Shown here: positions 19,490 through 30,240 of the stretch, piece by piece | Layout of the letters: every line of letters starts with the position of its first letter | Position numbering within the stretch: the stretch's first letter is position 1 | Source of the DNA: Methanolinea mesophila | Lineage (GTDB): Archaea; Halobacteriota; Methanomicrobia; Methanomicrobiales; Methanospirillaceae | Assembly: GCF_017873855.1 (NCBI RefSeq) | Contig: NZ_JAGGKR010000001.1 | Span: forward strand, 868,001 to 932,000 | Direction of reading: 5' to 3' | Length of the DNA: 64,000 nt | The notes under the pieces: generated by a model | The model's input: only the letters and a program-made list of their open reading frames with translations | The model's database searches: none | Told to the model about the DNA's origin: nothing | Position numbers and translations under genes: made by a program

Positions 19490-19785
19490 GACGGTCCCAC
19501 ATTACCTTGCAGGCCGTCTGGAACACAGCATGAGCCTCATACACCGGGACTCTCTCGCGTTACGGGCAATCCACGCACGTCTCTCTCCGACACTGCCGGG
19601 GTCCCGGCCGACCGTACTCTCTTTTTTTGCCGAGGCAAAATCCCCGATTTATGGGCCTGTATTTGTCATATGCCCGCCGATCTGTGTATCGGGTTAAAGC
19701 GATCGATCTCGACCCGGGGGAGCTTTTACCAGAGGTATCACGCCGGGGGATGCCGCAGGGGACGGGCGAAGCCCTGGGAACGGTG
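19490..19785. repeat. Degenerate hairpin-ended repeat, unit 1 of a cluster
   Basis: The right end, GAGGTATCACGCCGGGGGAT and onwards to GACGGGCGAAGCCCTGGGAAC, is homologous to the right end of unit 2. It is followed by the same A-rich spacer, AAAAACAAAAAAACTGAAT. The left boundary is uncertain. No coding frame is supported. Together with units 2 and 3 it fills the gene-free stretch from the MFS gene to the FmdE-like gene (19339-20258). Confidence 0.45.
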
Positions 19786-19830
19786 AAAAGAAAGAGTAGG
19801 AAAAACAAAAAAACTGAATATGCATGATAT

Positions 19831-20018
19831 GACGTTCCAGGGGCTGCACCCCGCCGCTGAGGCGCCCCGACAGGATATGCCCGGACTGTCGTGTGCCCTG
19901 GATTTTTGCGACCTGTAGTGAGTATGGACTCCGTCGTAACCCGCCAGGATTTAACTTTTGTCAGAGATATCGCACTGGGGGTTGCCGCAGTGGCGGGGGC
20001 GAAGCCCCCGAGAACGTC
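19831..20018. repeat. Hairpin-ended repeat element, unit 2 (best-preserved copy)
   Basis: 188 bp. The left end GACGTTCCAGGGGCTGCACC and the right end GGCGGGGGCGAAGCCCCCGA then GAACGTC are inverted repeats of each other over about 25 bases, and each also forms its own hairpin. The core GAGATATCGCACTGGGGGTT matches copy A near 0.36 kb. An A-rich spacer ending CTGAAT flanks it on both sides, so the spacer belongs to a larger repeating unit. There is no transposase, and frames such as 19893-20333 cross the ends of units. Confidence 0.6.
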
Positions 20019-20069
20019 ACGAAAAAAGGATTCAGAAAAACCAAAAAAAAACTGAATTTGTATTATATA

Positions 20070-20205
20070 ACGCCCCAGGGCTCCGCCCCGCCGCTCGGCG
20101 ACCCGCCGAATATACAGGGATTGTCGTATTTCCAGGATCCTGTTATCGAAATGTTTACAGAGATAGTGCTCCGGGGCCGCTGCAAAGGCACCCTCCGGAG
20201 AGGCT
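20070..20205. repeat. Hairpin-ended repeat, unit 3 (3'-degenerate)
   Basis: It starts ACGCCCCAGGGCTCCGCCCC just after the shared A-rich spacer, like the left end of unit 2. The right part, GAGATAGTGCTCCGGGGCCG, is a decayed version of the core, and the terminal GGCGAAGCC hairpin is lost. Confidence 0.45.
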
Positions 20206-20258
20206 ATGTTATTCAGGCGGATGATCCTTCAAGGAACCCGGTTCCCGATGCACTCCAT

Positions 20259-20876
20259 TCAGCACCATCCGCGGGTATACTCCCCCGCACAGGGGAGGCA
20301 CACGATCTTCCCGTCCTTCACCCGTGCCCGTGACTCGGAGACCATCTCGCCGCAGACCGCACACGGATGAGACAGGAAGATCCTTGCCCGTTCGGGCACC
20401 TCCGCCCGGACATGTTCGATCCGGTAGATCTCTTCGCCCGGCATCGCCAGGATCTCTTCCACGGTCTGGTTCGCCTGGTGGCGGAACGCGGTCTCCTCCT
20501 CTGCCGTCGCGGTTCCCGCCACGACCTTCGCCCGGAGGTCCTCCGAACCCTGTGCCCTCCTCCGGTTCGCAAATTCGGTTCTCTGGGAGATCCTGACCGC
20601 ATCGCCGGTCGTGCGGTTGACAAACGTATACACCTGTTTTCCGAAGTCCCAGAAGATCAGGTTGCCCTTCCCGAGGGTGCACCCGGTCACGTACTGGATC
20701 GCGTCCACCCCGCAGGCATCGTTCTCCACGATGGCGAGAAGGTCTTCATCCCCCGATCGGGTCGCATGCAGTTCCTCCATGGCGATCCGTGCGGCGCGGT
20801 ATCCGAGGGCGAGCCCCGGGCAACGGTGCCCGTGAAATGCCACGACCTCTTCGAACGGGACTGGTTCCTGTATCAT
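20259..20876 (-). CDS. FmdE-family protein (formylmethanofuran dehydrogenase subunit E-like)
   Basis: 205 residues. The FmdE fold is recognised by FHGHRCPGLALGYRAA and IVENDACGVDAIQYVTGCTL then GKGNL. A C-terminal zinc-finger-like part has CAVCGEMV and CLPCAGEY. FmdE proteins were found with molybdenum formylmethanofuran dehydrogenase, but many, like this one, lie away from that operon, and their biochemical role is unsettled. The ATG at 20876 (MIQEPVPFEEV) fits the family; the frame extends 16 codons upstream. The gene borders the repeat cluster on its 3' side. Confidence 0.85.
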   Translation of the reverse strand: MIQEPVPFEEVVAFHGHRCPGLALGYRAARIAMEELHATRSGDEDLLAIVENDACGVDAIQYVTGCTLGKGNLIFWDFGKQVYTFVNRTTGDAVRISQRTEFANRRRAQGSEDLRAKVVAGTATAEEETAFRHQANQTVEEILAMPGEEIYRIEHVRAEVPERARIFLSHPCAVCGEMVSESRARVKDGKIVCLPCAGEYTRGWC

Positions 20877-21039
20877 TGGGATCCGGTACCGCGTTCGCGG
20901 AGATGTAGATTGTGTTGTGCACAAACAGCACCCTGCAACGGTTACCGGAAGCTCCCGGGCTGAACTCCGGAAAAAGAATCCGGGATTGTGGTTTTTCGCA
21001 ATCCGGGAAGGGTAACTATTAAAAAAAGATGATGTGATC

Positions 21040-21741
21040 TTACGGTCGCTCGATCCTTACCATTTCGGCGTAGATCGGGTTCCCGTTGCTGTCGATCCCC
21101 GCAGTGTATCTGATGGGAATCGGGATGCCCGGGGCGGCCCAATAGGTGAACTCCCCGTACGTGGTGGGAATGACATACCGGGTAGCATTAAAGGTCCCCG
21201 CGGGGACGGTCACGGTCTCGTTCCCCTGGTAGGTGAGCGTGGTCTCCTTCTCCCAGAGCATTATTCCGCTCTGGTCCAGAGGTTCCGGCGAGAGCTCCTG
21301 GTAGATGGAATTGCCCTGGACGGTCTGGTTCACCGACCCGCCGAGGAGGGTCTCCATGTCCGTATCGAAATAGACGTTTGAGATGACGGTCATATTCTCG
21401 TTCGACATGCTCGTCCGGTAGAATACGGCCGGAACTCCCTGGAACTCCGTGATTGAACGGTCCATATCAAGAAGGGTGGTGGAGGTCTGTTCGCCTGATA
21501 CCGTGGTTATCCGGTACTCTACCCGGGAGAAGTCCGGTTCGAAGACGGAGGCCGAGCGTACGGTGATCGCGGGCTCAAAGGTCTGCGGGGGGGCAGGTGT
21601 GGTCAAACTGGTAATTTCCACGGGCGCGGCGGTCTCCGCGGGGGTGACCGGCGACTGTTCCGGGGCTGGGGTGGTGCATCCTGCGAAGAGCAGGCATAGC
21701 ACAAGCACCCCGGTTGCGAGGATGGTTCTCCATAACTTCAT
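21040..21741 (-). CDS. Secreted lipoprotein of unknown function
   Basis: 233 residues. A signal peptide MKLWRTILATGVLVLCLL ends in the lipobox FAGC, followed by a Thr/Pro-rich linker typical of archaeal surface lipoproteins. The folded part is beta-rich with NGNPIYAEMVRIE at the end and several N-glycosylation sequons. It may be a DUF3108-like beta protein, but no family is certain. The ATG at 21741 is chosen because it places the signal peptide at the N-terminus; 13 codons upstream also stay open. Confidence 0.72.
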   Translation of the reverse strand: MKLWRTILATGVLVLCLLFAGCTTPAPEQSPVTPAETAAPVEITSLTTPAPPQTFEPAITVRSASVFEPDFSRVEYRITTVSGEQTSTTLLDMDRSITEFQGVPAVFYRTSMSNENMTVISNVYFDTDMETLLGGSVNQTVQGNSIYQELSPEPLDQSGIMLWEKETTLTYQGNETVTVPAGTFNATRYVIPTTYGEFTYWAAPGIPIPIRYTAGIDSNGNPIYAEMVRIERP

Positions 21742-21963
21742 GAATGTGGACTCCTGTGAAAGAGGTCGTGTCCTTTGCACCCCCTACGCTCACGGAGCCG
21801 GGGCCGGGGACTCAACCGGCGGGCACCGGGACTGCAGGGGGCCCGGGAGGCAGATCGCGGATTATTCCCGGGTCGGGGGCACTATCGAAAGAATGGAAGT
21901 CTCTTTGGAGATATAAAACTTCTTTTCCCGCCGCAGAATTTGACGGACCTGTGGCCCCCCGGT

Positions 21964-22002
21964 AAAAAAAAGTCGGCCCTCGTCCCCTTCCGGGACCCGG
22001 CC
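21964..22002 (-). terminator. Hairpin and T-run after the giant surface protein gene
   Basis: Read on the minus strand, GGCCGGGTCCC pairs with GGGGAC and GGGCC across a GGAA loop, then about eight T follow. It lies just past the stop of the 22017-27698 gene. Confidence 0.5.
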
Positions 22003-22016
22003 TGAAAAAATAAGGG

Positions 22017-25000
22017 TTACCCCGTCACCACGATGCAGTCGGTGACCGTCTGATTATCCCGGCCTGCCGCGTTCGCCACCGAGAGGGTGACGTCGAAGGC
22101 ACCCGGCCGGGTATAGGTATGGGTGACGTTCCGTTCGGCGGAGGGAATACTCGCGTCACCGAAGTTCCATATCCAGGAGGTCGGGTCCCCGGTAGAGAGG
22201 TCGGTGAAGTTCACGGTGAAGGGGAGGGTCCCGTTGGTGACGTTTACCGAGAAGTTCGCATCCGGCACCCCGGGCCCGGGGGCTTCCCGGACCACGATGT
22301 AATCAACGACCGTCTTTCCATTGCTTCCCTTGCCGTTCGATGCGATCAGTTTCACATCGAACTCACCCGGCCGCGTATACGTGTGGACGGGGTTGTGCTC
22401 TGAAGAGTACCCTCCGTCCCCGAAGGTCCAGATCCACCGGGTCGGGTTCCCGGTCGAAGCATCGGTGAAGCGGACGGTGAAGGGAATCGTGCCCGAGGTG
22501 GTGTTCGCCGAGAAGTCTGCGTGGGGGACACCCGGTCCCGGCGCCACTCCGACGGTGATGTACCCGGATTTCACCTCCTTGTCGGATCCCCCGCTGTTCT
22601 TCACCGTGAGGACCACCGAGTAAGTACCCGGCCTCTTATAGTTATATTTCGGGTTCTGCAGGCTCGATAGTCCCCCGTCTCCGAAGGTCCACGACCATGA
22701 ATCAGGCCCGCCGGTGGAGAGGTCGGTGAACTGGACCTCGAGCGGGGCCGAACCGTCGCGGGGTGAGGCGCTGAACTGCGCATCTGGGAGCCCTGGTTGC
22801 GGCGCGTTCTTTACGGAGATGTAGTCTTTCTTGGTGAGATTCACTCCTACCGAGGCGTTATCCCTGTAGACCGTGAGGGTCACATCCCACTGGCCGGTAC
22901 GGGTATAGGTATGGACCGGGTTCTGCACGGTCGAGGGAATGCTCCCGTCGCCGAAGTTCCATAACCATTTCACCGGGTTCCCGGTCGAGGTGTCGGTGAA
23001 CTGCACGGTGACCGGCGAGGTGCCCTCGCGGGGGCTTGCGGTGAAATCCGGGGAGGTCCCGCCGTGGACTACAGGGATTACCAGGGTCGCATTATCCTGC
23101 CCCACCTTCCCGCCCGCGGCGGCGCCGTTCACCTGAACGTAATTGGAAAGGTCCCCGGTTGCGTTTGCGGTCACCGTGGTTGCAAGTACGATGGTCAGGT
23201 TCTCGCCCGCAGATAACCCCTTCCATCCGGGGCGGTGCCCGGGATCGTAGTCCCACATGTAGATATTCGGCGCAGGGGTCTCGTTCCAGAGCGGAGCCGT
23301 CCCCTGTCCGGGTATGACATACGGGCCGGGCGGCTGCAGGTAATACTGCACCGTCACGGTGTCCCAGGTCATGCTCCCGGTGTTGGTGACCGTGATCCTC
23401 ATTTTCAGGGGACCCCCCGCGACTGCCGATACGGAGTCCGAGTCAAGATCCACGTCGATCGCCGGGCCCTGGCCGGTGATCAGGAGGGTAGTGTTTGCCG
23501 ATGCGTTCACCGTGCCGGCAGGGAGGGCCCCGTGAGCTTCGGTCTCTACGGTGACGTTCCCCGCGGTGACAGCCCGGGCGATCACCTGCACCGGTATCGC
23601 GTCGCCCGGGGCGAGCGTCCGGTTGAAGTTGAGGGTGAGGACGCCATCCTTGAAATCGCTCTTATTAACCGTGGGGATGGTTTCTTCAAAGACCAGGTAC
23701 TGGGAGAGGTGCTGGATCACGTAGACGTTCTGCAGCAGTTCGGTCCCGGTGTTGGTCACCGTGAGGTTGAAAGTAGTGTTCCTTCCCACGGCGATATTTG
23801 TGGGTTCGGCCAAGACGGCAAGGCCTATCCCCGGTCCGCCCTCCGCGGTGACCACCGTGTAATTCGAGTACTCCACCGGTTCCCCCGTGGGAAGCGTCCC
23901 GTTCACGAAGGCGATCTGCGCCACCTGCCCGTTGGCGGTGACCGCGAAGCGCTCGGTGAGGTTGAAAGTCCTCTCTTCATTCGGGGAAAGCCCGGAAAGC
24001 GGCCAGTATACCGAGCCGGCCTGGGTGACCATCCCCGGGTCCCCGGAGACCACCGAAACCCGTGAGGGGAGGTACTGGGTTACCCGGACTCCCGAGATCC
24101 TGGTGGTTCCTGTATTCTTCACCCTGACAGTGAGGTTTGCCGACTGGCCGGGAGTCACGTTTCCGGGGGTTACGGAGACACTGCAGACGATCGGCGTGTC
24201 GCGCTCGGGGACCGTAATCGTGGCGTACCATCCCGGGGGCACCTGGAGTGCGTTCTGGAGAATGCCGGAAGTCCCTTTCGCTGAAGATCCCACGTTCCAC
24301 CAGTTCACCGTGACTGCCTTCGCGTGCTGGTTCCACGCGACGAACGTGGTATGGCCGTAGGAATCGGTGAATGCCGCGGTATAGGGCTGGGTAAGTCCGG
24401 CGGTGTCCGCATCGGCGGAATACCCGAAGTACCGGAAGTCGGGGGTCCCGTACTGGTCGAGGGCCCAGAAATAGTCCAGCGATTCCGAGATGGACTGGGA
24501 ATCAAAGACCGAGCTCTTGATCGGGTTCCACCAGTCAAGGTTATAGGGGTAGCTGGCGGATTCACCCTGGCGGTTTTTTTGGATCAGGTCCTCCCAGAAC
24601 CAGTCGTAGGGCTCCTTGGAGATCCCCGGCACCGAGGTCGTGACTCCGACCAGCGCCCTCTGCTGGTTCTCGGTGGTGCGGTAGGCGAGCCCGCCCGGGT
24701 CGGTGCTCTGGCAGTACCCGCTGCTCGGGGAGTAGTCCACCGTGCGGGTGAAGTACTGCATGTAGTCCTTGTCCCGCCCGAACCCGAGCGAATAGGGGGT
24801 CATTGGCAGCCACATGTTGAACATGTTGGAGCTCGGGGTGAGCCCGAACTGCCCGAAGTTCGAGACCTTCATCTGGTAGACCTTGGGTACCATCGAGGTC
24901 TTCTGCGCACCCTGCTCTGACGGCCAGGTGATCTTCGGGTTGCCCCAGTTGAACCAGCGGTCCCACATGGACTCCCCCGAGTTATGGCTCCTCGGATCGA

Positions 25001-27698
25001 GGGGGTCGGAGGTGACCGGGATATAGTCCCCGTCCTTTGACCAGACCGCGGCGGTTGCACGGTAGTCCGGGATGTAGGAACCGGTCTTGTCGAACCAGTA
25101 GGCGTCCGCGTTGTACAGGTTGGTGGTATAGAGGTAGATCCCGAGGTCGGTGACCTGGGGCCGGTCTGTCACGCTCCCCCATAGCGCGATCCCCGCCCAG
25201 GCCTGCATGGTCTCCCCGAGCGTATTGTCGTTCTTGCCCTCGAGCTGCCAGTACCCGTCGATCTGCCCCTGGGTCCAGGACTGCCCCGCCCACTGGTCGA
25301 AGAAGTTCATCTTCGAGTAACGGAGTTCGGGGTTCCTGTAGAATGTGGTTACCCCGGGGTCGTAGGCGATGGACATGATCATCTGGTCAATCAGCGAGCC
25401 GTAGTGCTCCGGAGCGGCCCATTCCCGGTCGAACCACCCCGTCATGGCGGCCGAGGCGATCAGGTCTCCGTACAGGTAGTGGTCGTCATTCCATTCGGCT
25501 GCATTTCCGAAACCGCAGCGCGCCCCCCCGTAGAGTTCGCTCCGCGTCGGCATGGGGAAGTACCCGTAGGCGATCTGGTCTGCCGGACCTCCCTGCTGGC
25601 CTGCTTTATCGGGCCCCTGGGCAGGGTACATGAAGATCGCCCCGAGCGTCCTGTCGTACAGGAAATAGTAGGGGGAGTACTGCCAAGCGCTCCCGTCTGT
25701 CTGCCTGGACGACCGGAACGGCGTCTGCATCGTGTAGAGCCTGAAGAATTCCTCAACCGCTTCGAGATCGCGCTGGTGCGCAAGGGTCGGGTCGTAGGGG
25801 TGATCGCGAGAGGTGGCATAGTAGTCCGTGCCATTCCATGACGCATTTGAGAGCGCCCAGTGTTCATAGTCCCAGGCGGTCTCCCCGGTGATCACCCGGC
25901 TCTGGTTGGCCACCCGGGAAAGCTCCTTCGTGACGGCCAGTTTTCCGGAAACGTACCGGATCTCCTTTGCCATGTTGTAGTTTGCGTCCTGCTGCCCGCC
26001 GTCGATGTAGGTCCAGAACGGGGGATATGCCCCGGCGTTCTTCTGGGTATAATCCGACTGGTCGCAGTTGATGATGTGCCATAAGAATTCCCCGTCCTTG
26101 GTGGCGTTCGCATCGACCGGGGGCATGAAGGGCAGGAAGTTGTTGAACACGTAGGACGTGGAGAAACTCTCCGCGGTGATGGGAACGAGCTTCCCCTTGG
26201 GAATCCAGTACTGGTAGTGCCCGTTGTTCACCGCGGGCATGCTCTGGTTCCAGATCCCCGGGGCGAGGGGATAAAGGCTCACTGCACCGAGGTCCCCGTC
26301 GAACACGGAGACATTATCACGGCCGTCTTCGAACGTCCCATACTGGTGACGCTGGAGGAGCATCACGGTCTTTTTCCCGGCCGAGGCACCCACGGGGCCC
26401 TGCGTGGCGGTGGCTGCATGGTAAGTGGTGTGGAGGAGACCGGTCGCATGGTCCACCGAGTAGGATACTTCTGTCCCGGTCACGTAGTTGAACGCATAAG
26501 GTGCAAGCGCAACCGCCCAGGCGCTGGACTCGGAGAGGGCCTGTTCCCTGGTGGGGATGGCGGGGTCACCGCTCCCCTGGCCTTTCGGATAGGAGATCAC
26601 AGGGAGCCCGGCGATCACGAAGGTGTCCTCGCCGGTGGTGTTCGCAATTCTGGTGAGGGCAATCCCGTTTCCGGGGTCCTCGGTCACCTGGTACTTCCGG
26701 ATATCGTAGTACACGGCGAAGAAATTCCAGTTCGTGTAGGTCCCGGGTTTATCGGTGGACTCCAGGATAAGGTCCTGGTTTGTCCCTACCAGGTAACACC
26801 CCAGGTTATCAACCCCGGAGACCGGGGCGGTGATATCCGAGGTGGTGATGTTGTACCGCTGCATCGTGGAGGTGAACGGGGCCTCCCGGTAAAACTTGAA
26901 GGCCATCACTCCTCCAGGCGGGGCATCGTGCCAGGTAAATTGCGCGAACGGCGACCCCTTGGGCAGTTCGAGCCCGAGATATTCGGCACTGCCCGTATGC
27001 TGGTAGAGGAAATGCACGTCCCAGTCTCCCATCCGGTCGGTCACCAGGTTGTCGGGCACCCACGAGGGCCCGGTTGCCGTAACATTGGCAGCGGGGAACA
27101 CCCGGAGCCCTGAGGCGAAGGCCCCGCCCTGGTCGACCGCGAATGTTTTGTCATCCACGGAAAAAGTCCCCCCGGTACAGTTATTATCCATGTATTTCGC
27201 ACCCTGCAGCGCAACGGGGATGGGCATGGAGAAGACCAGGCCCGAGACGTCCCCGTAGTTCATGATATTGGAATATTTCACCGGTCGGAAGAGGAGGATG
27301 AGCGGGTCCGCATAGATGGGTTGCTGAAGGAAGGGCATGTCCTGCGGCTCCCAGTAACTGACGACCAGGCCGTTTGGGGAGACGTTCTTGATCGGCTTGA
27401 CGGCGGTAAGGGTATTGTTCGGCCAGACCATGAACCCGGCCCAGGAATGGAGGCCCTTTACCAGCGGGCCGTCCTTCATGGCGTCCGTCACGGGGGCATA
27501 CTCCCCGAAGATCGGCGTGGGATTAAGGGCCCAGCTGCAGGCGCAGGCGGTCCCGTTCCACTGGCAGTTTGCCGGCCGTTCGGTCTGGATATAGGCATCT
27601 CCCACCTTGACCGGTGCCGCTGCCGATATTGTCACGATTAGGCAGATCATCAGCGCGAGCGCGAGATAATCACGGATAGACAATTCCTGGATTCGCAT
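22017..27698 (-). CDS. Giant secreted GH81-like protein with CARDB-like and PKD repeats
   Basis: About 1893 residues with a signal peptide (MRIQELSIRDYLALALMICL). The N-terminal two thirds resembles family GH81 endo-1,3-beta-glucanases: EWNDDHYLYGDLIASAAM corresponds to the family's DHHFHYGY acid segment, and GKNDNTLGETMQAWAGIALW to its NQESSSEA segment. The later Glu of that pair is kept but the first is replaced by Asn. Next come three CARDB/DUF11-like repeats (each with NLTVRVKNTG-type strands) and four PKD domains (WNFGDGS, WTFGDGG twice, WNFGDAS). Many NxS/T sequons suit a glycosylated exoprotein. There is no C-terminal membrane anchor or PGF-CTERM sorting signal; it ends DCIVVTG. An earlier in-frame ATG at 27722 is possible. 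Confidence 0.8.
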   Translation of the reverse strand: MRIQELSIRDYLALALMICLIVTISAAAPVKVGDAYIQTERPANCQWNGTACACSWALNPTPIFGEYAPVTDAMKDGPLVKGLHSWAGFMVWPNNTLTAVKPIKNVSPNGLVVSYWEPQDMPFLQQPIYADPLILLFRPVKYSNIMNYGDVSGLVFSMPIPVALQGAKYMDNNCTGGTFSVDDKTFAVDQGGAFASGLRVFPAANVTATGPSWVPDNLVTDRMGDWDVHFLYQHTGSAEYLGLELPKGSPFAQFTWHDAPPGGVMAFKFYREAPFTSTMQRYNITTSDITAPVSGVDNLGCYLVGTNQDLILESTDKPGTYTNWNFFAVYYDIRKYQVTEDPGNGIALTRIANTTGEDTFVIAGLPVISYPKGQGSGDPAIPTREQALSESSAWAVALAPYAFNYVTGTEVSYSVDHATGLLHTTYHAATATQGPVGASAGKKTVMLLQRHQYGTFEDGRDNVSVFDGDLGAVSLYPLAPGIWNQSMPAVNNGHYQYWIPKGKLVPITAESFSTSYVFNNFLPFMPPVDANATKDGEFLWHIINCDQSDYTQKNAGAYPPFWTYIDGGQQDANYNMAKEIRYVSGKLAVTKELSRVANQSRVITGETAWDYEHWALSNASWNGTDYYATSRDHPYDPTLAHQRDLEAVEEFFRLYTMQTPFRSSRQTDGSAWQYSPYYFLYDRTLGAIFMYPAQGPDKAGQQGGPADQIAYGYFPMPTRSELYGGARCGFGNAAEWNDDHYLYGDLIASAAMTGWFDREWAAPEHYGSLIDQMIMSIAYDPGVTTFYRNPELRYSKMNFFDQWAGQSWTQGQIDGYWQLEGKNDNTLGETMQAWAGIALWGSVTDRPQVTDLGIYLYTTNLYNADAYWFDKTGSYIPDYRATAAVWSKDGDYIPVTSDPLDPRSHNSGESMWDRWFNWGNPKITWPSEQGAQKTSMVPKVYQMKVSNFGQFGLTPSSNMFNMWLPMTPYSLGFGRDKDYMQYFTRTVDYSPSSGYCQSTDPGGLAYRTTENQQRALVGVTTSVPGISKEPYDWFWEDLIQKNRQGESASYPYNLDWWNPIKSSVFDSQSISESLDYFWALDQYGTPDFRYFGYSADADTAGLTQPYTAAFTDSYGHTTFVAWNQHAKAVTVNWWNVGSSAKGTSGILQNALQVPPGWYATITVPERDTPIVCSVSVTPGNVTPGQSANLTVRVKNTGTTRISGVRVTQYLPSRVSVVSGDPGMVTQAGSVYWPLSGLSPNEERTFNLTERFAVTANGQVAQIAFVNGTLPTGEPVEYSNYTVVTAEGGPGIGLAVLAEPTNIAVGRNTTFNLTVTNTGTELLQNVYVIQHLSQYLVFEETIPTVNKSDFKDGVLTLNFNRTLAPGDAIPVQVIARAVTAGNVTVETEAHGALPAGTVNASANTTLLITGQGPAIDVDLDSDSVSAVAGGPLKMRITVTNTGSMTWDTVTVQYYLQPPGPYVIPGQGTAPLWNETPAPNIYMWDYDPGHRPGWKGLSAGENLTIVLATTVTANATGDLSNYVQVNGAAAGGKVGQDNATLVIPVVHGGTSPDFTASPREGTSPVTVQFTDTSTGNPVKWLWNFGDGSIPSTVQNPVHTYTRTGQWDVTLTVYRDNASVGVNLTKKDYISVKNAPQPGLPDAQFSASPRDGSAPLEVQFTDLSTGGPDSWSWTFGDGGLSSLQNPKYNYKRPGTYSVVLTVKNSGGSDKEVKSGYITVGVAPGPGVPHADFSANTTSGTIPFTVRFTDASTGNPTRWIWTFGDGGYSSEHNPVHTYTRPGEFDVKLIASNGKGSNGKTVVDYIVVREAPGPGVPDANFSVNVTNGTLPFTVNFTDLSTGDPTSWIWNFGDASIPSAERNVTHTYTRPGAFDVTLSVANAAGRDNQTVTDCIVVTG

Positions 27699-28429
27699 GG
27701 TATGGGTCCCCCCGTTTGCCATCCAGTCATCACGGCGATCTGTATCCTTCGGGACGACGCGGTCGCTCCCGGAGTGATGGCAATCAGATTGAAGAATTCT
27801 CCGCCGCGGAGATGTTAAATGCTTTCAATTGTGGCGGGCTTTCCCGTAATTACCCGGAATTAAGAGGTATTCTTTAAATTTTTTTTGGGAATTCCAGGCA
27901 TATCTTTCGAAGGTACCTCCGGCGCGGTTCCGGATATGAAAAGGGGTAAATTCCTGCAGGTCCCGGGTATGATCCTGTCGTGCATTTTTTCCGGTTCGGA
28001 CCTCTGAGGTTATAGACCCCGGTTCGGTAAAGGTCCGGAGACAGCCCCCGCAGGAGTGAAAAAATCTGCCGTATACGACGGGGTCCGTTGAAACATTTTC
28101 CGAAGGTTTTTCCGGCCTGAAAAAGGGTGAGCCTCCCGGACCGTCCGCCGGGGAACTGAATGTGTGGTGTGCGTATCGATCCCTCCGGCTGACACGGTCC
28201 GGGGAATTTCATAGGCTGCTGATCTGTCTGAACAGTCTCCTCGTAATCTCTTGACGACGTGGTATGCGCGTGACCTGAGATCTCTCTCATCCGGTGTGTG
28301 CGGTTGAGGCTCACCTCCTCTCGTGCTATATAAGCATAGCACGAATAGTACTTCCACCACATTATTTAAGTATCTTCTTGTTCAGCGGTTTCCGGAATAG
28401 AGAAAATCGGAAAAAAGAGAGTTGGTTTT
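27699..28429. other. Gene-free stretch with promoter-like palindrome
   Basis: About 730 bases between the giant gene and glnK, both on the minus strand. A minus-strand frame (27874-28362) has odd composition (Arg, Pro and Lys runs) and no recognisable domain. A minus-strand AGGAGGTGA ribosome-site-like sequence (28313-28321) follows a TATA-like element but has no start codon at normal spacing other than the overlapping GTG. An AT-rich, T-rich segment lies near 27865-27890. See the separate palindrome entry. Confidence 0.4.
28321..28344. promoter_or_regulatory. 9-bp inverted repeat enclosing a TATA-like sequence
   Basis: TCGTGCTAT-ATAAGC-ATAGCACGA has perfect 9-base arms; the centre reads TATATAAG on plus and CTTATATA on minus. 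A second TATA-like CTTAAATAAT lies upstream on the minus strand. The layout suggests a repressor site covering a promoter, probably directed to the minus strand, but the transcript it would drive is unclear. Confidence 0.4.
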
Positions 28430-30180
<1,751 letters not shown>

Positions 30181-30205
30181 CGTCACTCACCCTCACTCTT
30201 GAGGT

Positions 30206-30223
30206 AGAAGGAAGTTTCCTTCT
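30206..30223. promoter_or_regulatory. Palindromic operator of amtB-glnK (NrpR-like)
   Basis: AGAAGGAA-GT-TTCCTTCT has perfect 8-base arms. On the minus (coding) strand it reads AGAAGGAAACTTCCTTCT and lies between the TATA box and the start codon. It contains near-matches to the methanogen NrpR consensus GGAA-N6-TTCC and shares GAAACTTCCTTCTA... (14 bases, GAAACTTCCTTCTA) with the nif promoter at 33.9 kb, with one G/A difference just before. The regulator identity is inference. Confidence 0.6.
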
Positions 30224-30228
30224 TACAT

Positions 30229-30237
30229 TATTTATAA
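30229..30237 (-). promoter_or_regulatory. TATA box for amtB-glnK
   Basis: Minus strand TTATAAATA, about 50 bases before the amtB ATG, immediately upstream of the palindrome. Confidence 0.6.
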
Positions 30238-30240
30238 TTA

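Noticed and set aside
19893-20333. 146-codon plus frame, and the overlapping 19958-20224 frame
   Set aside because: Crosses two repeat units and the A-rich spacer; the segment RGRSPRE is the translation of the GGGGGCGAAGCCCCCGAG hairpin. Runs into the antisense of the FmdE-like gene.
27874-28362. 162-codon minus frame between glnK and the giant gene
   Set aside because: No domain, unusual residue composition and only an ill-spaced ribosome-site-like sequence; recorded as part of a gene-free region.
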